DNA of 6,938 bases from JAYFRC01 sp034926415. GTDB taxonomy: Bacteria > Bacillota > Clostridia > Oscillospirales > Oscillospiraceae. Each line of letters starts with the position of its first letter. The stretch's first letter is position 1. Below, piece after piece: positions 6,506 through 6,938 of the stretch. The stretch spans positions 1-6,938 of the forward strand of contig JAYFRC010000008.1 in NCBI GenBank assembly GCA_034926415.1, in the 5' to 3' direction. The notes beneath the pieces were generated by a model. The model made no database searches and was not told where the DNA came from. It saw only the letters and a program-made list of their open reading frames with translations. The position numbers and the translations under genes were made by a program.

Positions 6506-6934
6506 ATGAACGATACAGTTGAACTTCTGCGCGAATGCGATTCCGGAACAAAGATGGCCGTCACATCCATCGATGACATTCTCGAAAAAGTGAAGGACAA
6601 AAGCTTAAAAAATACGCTCGCCGACAGCAAGACGGAACACTCGGTAATCGGCAGCAAAATTCACTCCATGCTCCTTGACCTCGGCGGCGACGACAAGGCT
6701 CCCAACCCGATAGCTGCCGGAATTTCCTCGGCCATGGTGGATATCAAGACCGCGGTCGGCGACAAAGACGCCACAATAGCGGACATAATCACCGACGGAT
6801 GCAACATGGGCGTCAAATCGCTCAACCGCTATCTCAACAAATACAAGGCTGCCGACGATGAGGCCAAAAACGTCTGCCGCGAGCTGTCGGACATGGAGGA
6901 AACTCTCGCCCACGACATGAGGCGCTATCTCTGA
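6506..6934 (+). CDS. Small ferritin-like / DUF2383-like four-helix protein
   Basis: A 142-residue, cysteine-poor protein that reads as an all-helical bundle: four amphipathic helices around residues 2-30, 32-58, 68-85 and 90-140. It has MNDTVELLRECDSGTKMAV at the N-terminus and DGCNMGVKSLNRYLNKYKAA from about residue 97. This resembles small clostridial proteins related to the DUF2383/PA2169 ferritin-like group, whose function is not established. I do not see the complete ExxH metal-ligand set of a catalytic ferritin. GTGAGGTG at 6493-6500 is a good ribosome binding site 5 nt before the ATG. It follows the VTE1-like gene by 37 nt on the same strand with no terminator between, so it may belong to the same operon, possibly in a stress or redox role. 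The TGA lies 4 nt from the right window edge. Confidence 0.75.
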   Translation: MNDTVELLRECDSGTKMAVTSIDDILEKVKDKSLKNTLADSKTEHSVIGSKIHSMLLDLGGDDKAPNPIAAGISSAMVDIKTAVGDKDATIADIITDGCNMGVKSLNRYLNKYKAADDEAKNVCRELSDMEETLAHDMRRYL

Positions 6935-6938
6935 CGCA

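Overview
The window looks like chromosomal DNA of a Gram-positive, Clostridia-like Firmicute, possibly near the Oscillospiraceae. This is a judgement, not a measurement. It rests on an S-layer-homology (SLH) surface protein, GGAGG-type ribosome binding sites, moderate-to-high GC, and a ferritin-like small protein and short-Rieske FAD oxidoreductase of a type I associate with clostridia. I see no rRNA, tRNA, CRISPR array, transposase, insertion sequence or phage gene.

Layout. (1) Positions 1-2672, + strand: the C-terminal 889 residues of a large secreted surface protein cut by the left window edge. It has five Calx-beta domains (the first partial) in alternating A-B-A-B-type order, a linker, and three SLH domains for cell-wall attachment. 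(2) Positions 2678-2711: a perfect 15-bp hairpin with A-tract and T-tract flanks, placed to terminate both this gene and the convergent operon. (3) Positions 2800-4154, - strand: a two-gene operon made of a TetR-family repressor and a TSUP (TauE/SafE-type) membrane exporter, separated by 2 nt. Its promoter has a perfect 19-bp inverted repeat lying between the -35 and -10 boxes, as expected of an autoregulatory TetR operator. (4) Positions 4296-6468, + strand, divergent from the TetR operon: an FAD-dependent oxidoreductase with a shortened C-terminal Rieske domain, overlapping by 11 nt a gene for a tocopherol-cyclase (VTE1)-like protein. (5) Positions 6506-6934: a small all-helical, ferritin-like (DUF2383-like) protein, probably in the same transcription unit.

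How the parts may work together. The TetR protein very likely controls itself and the exporter. Because the operator lies about 85 nt upstream of the FAD/Rieske gene, it may also affect the divergent redox operon. The tight coupling of the FAD/Rieske flavoprotein to a VTE1-like protein suggests a shared redox job on a hydrophobic or lipid-like substrate. The substrate is not visible in the sequence, and a tocopherol pathway is not expected in such an organism. The FAD/Rieske plus VTE1-like pair and its possible TetR control is the least explained part of the window.
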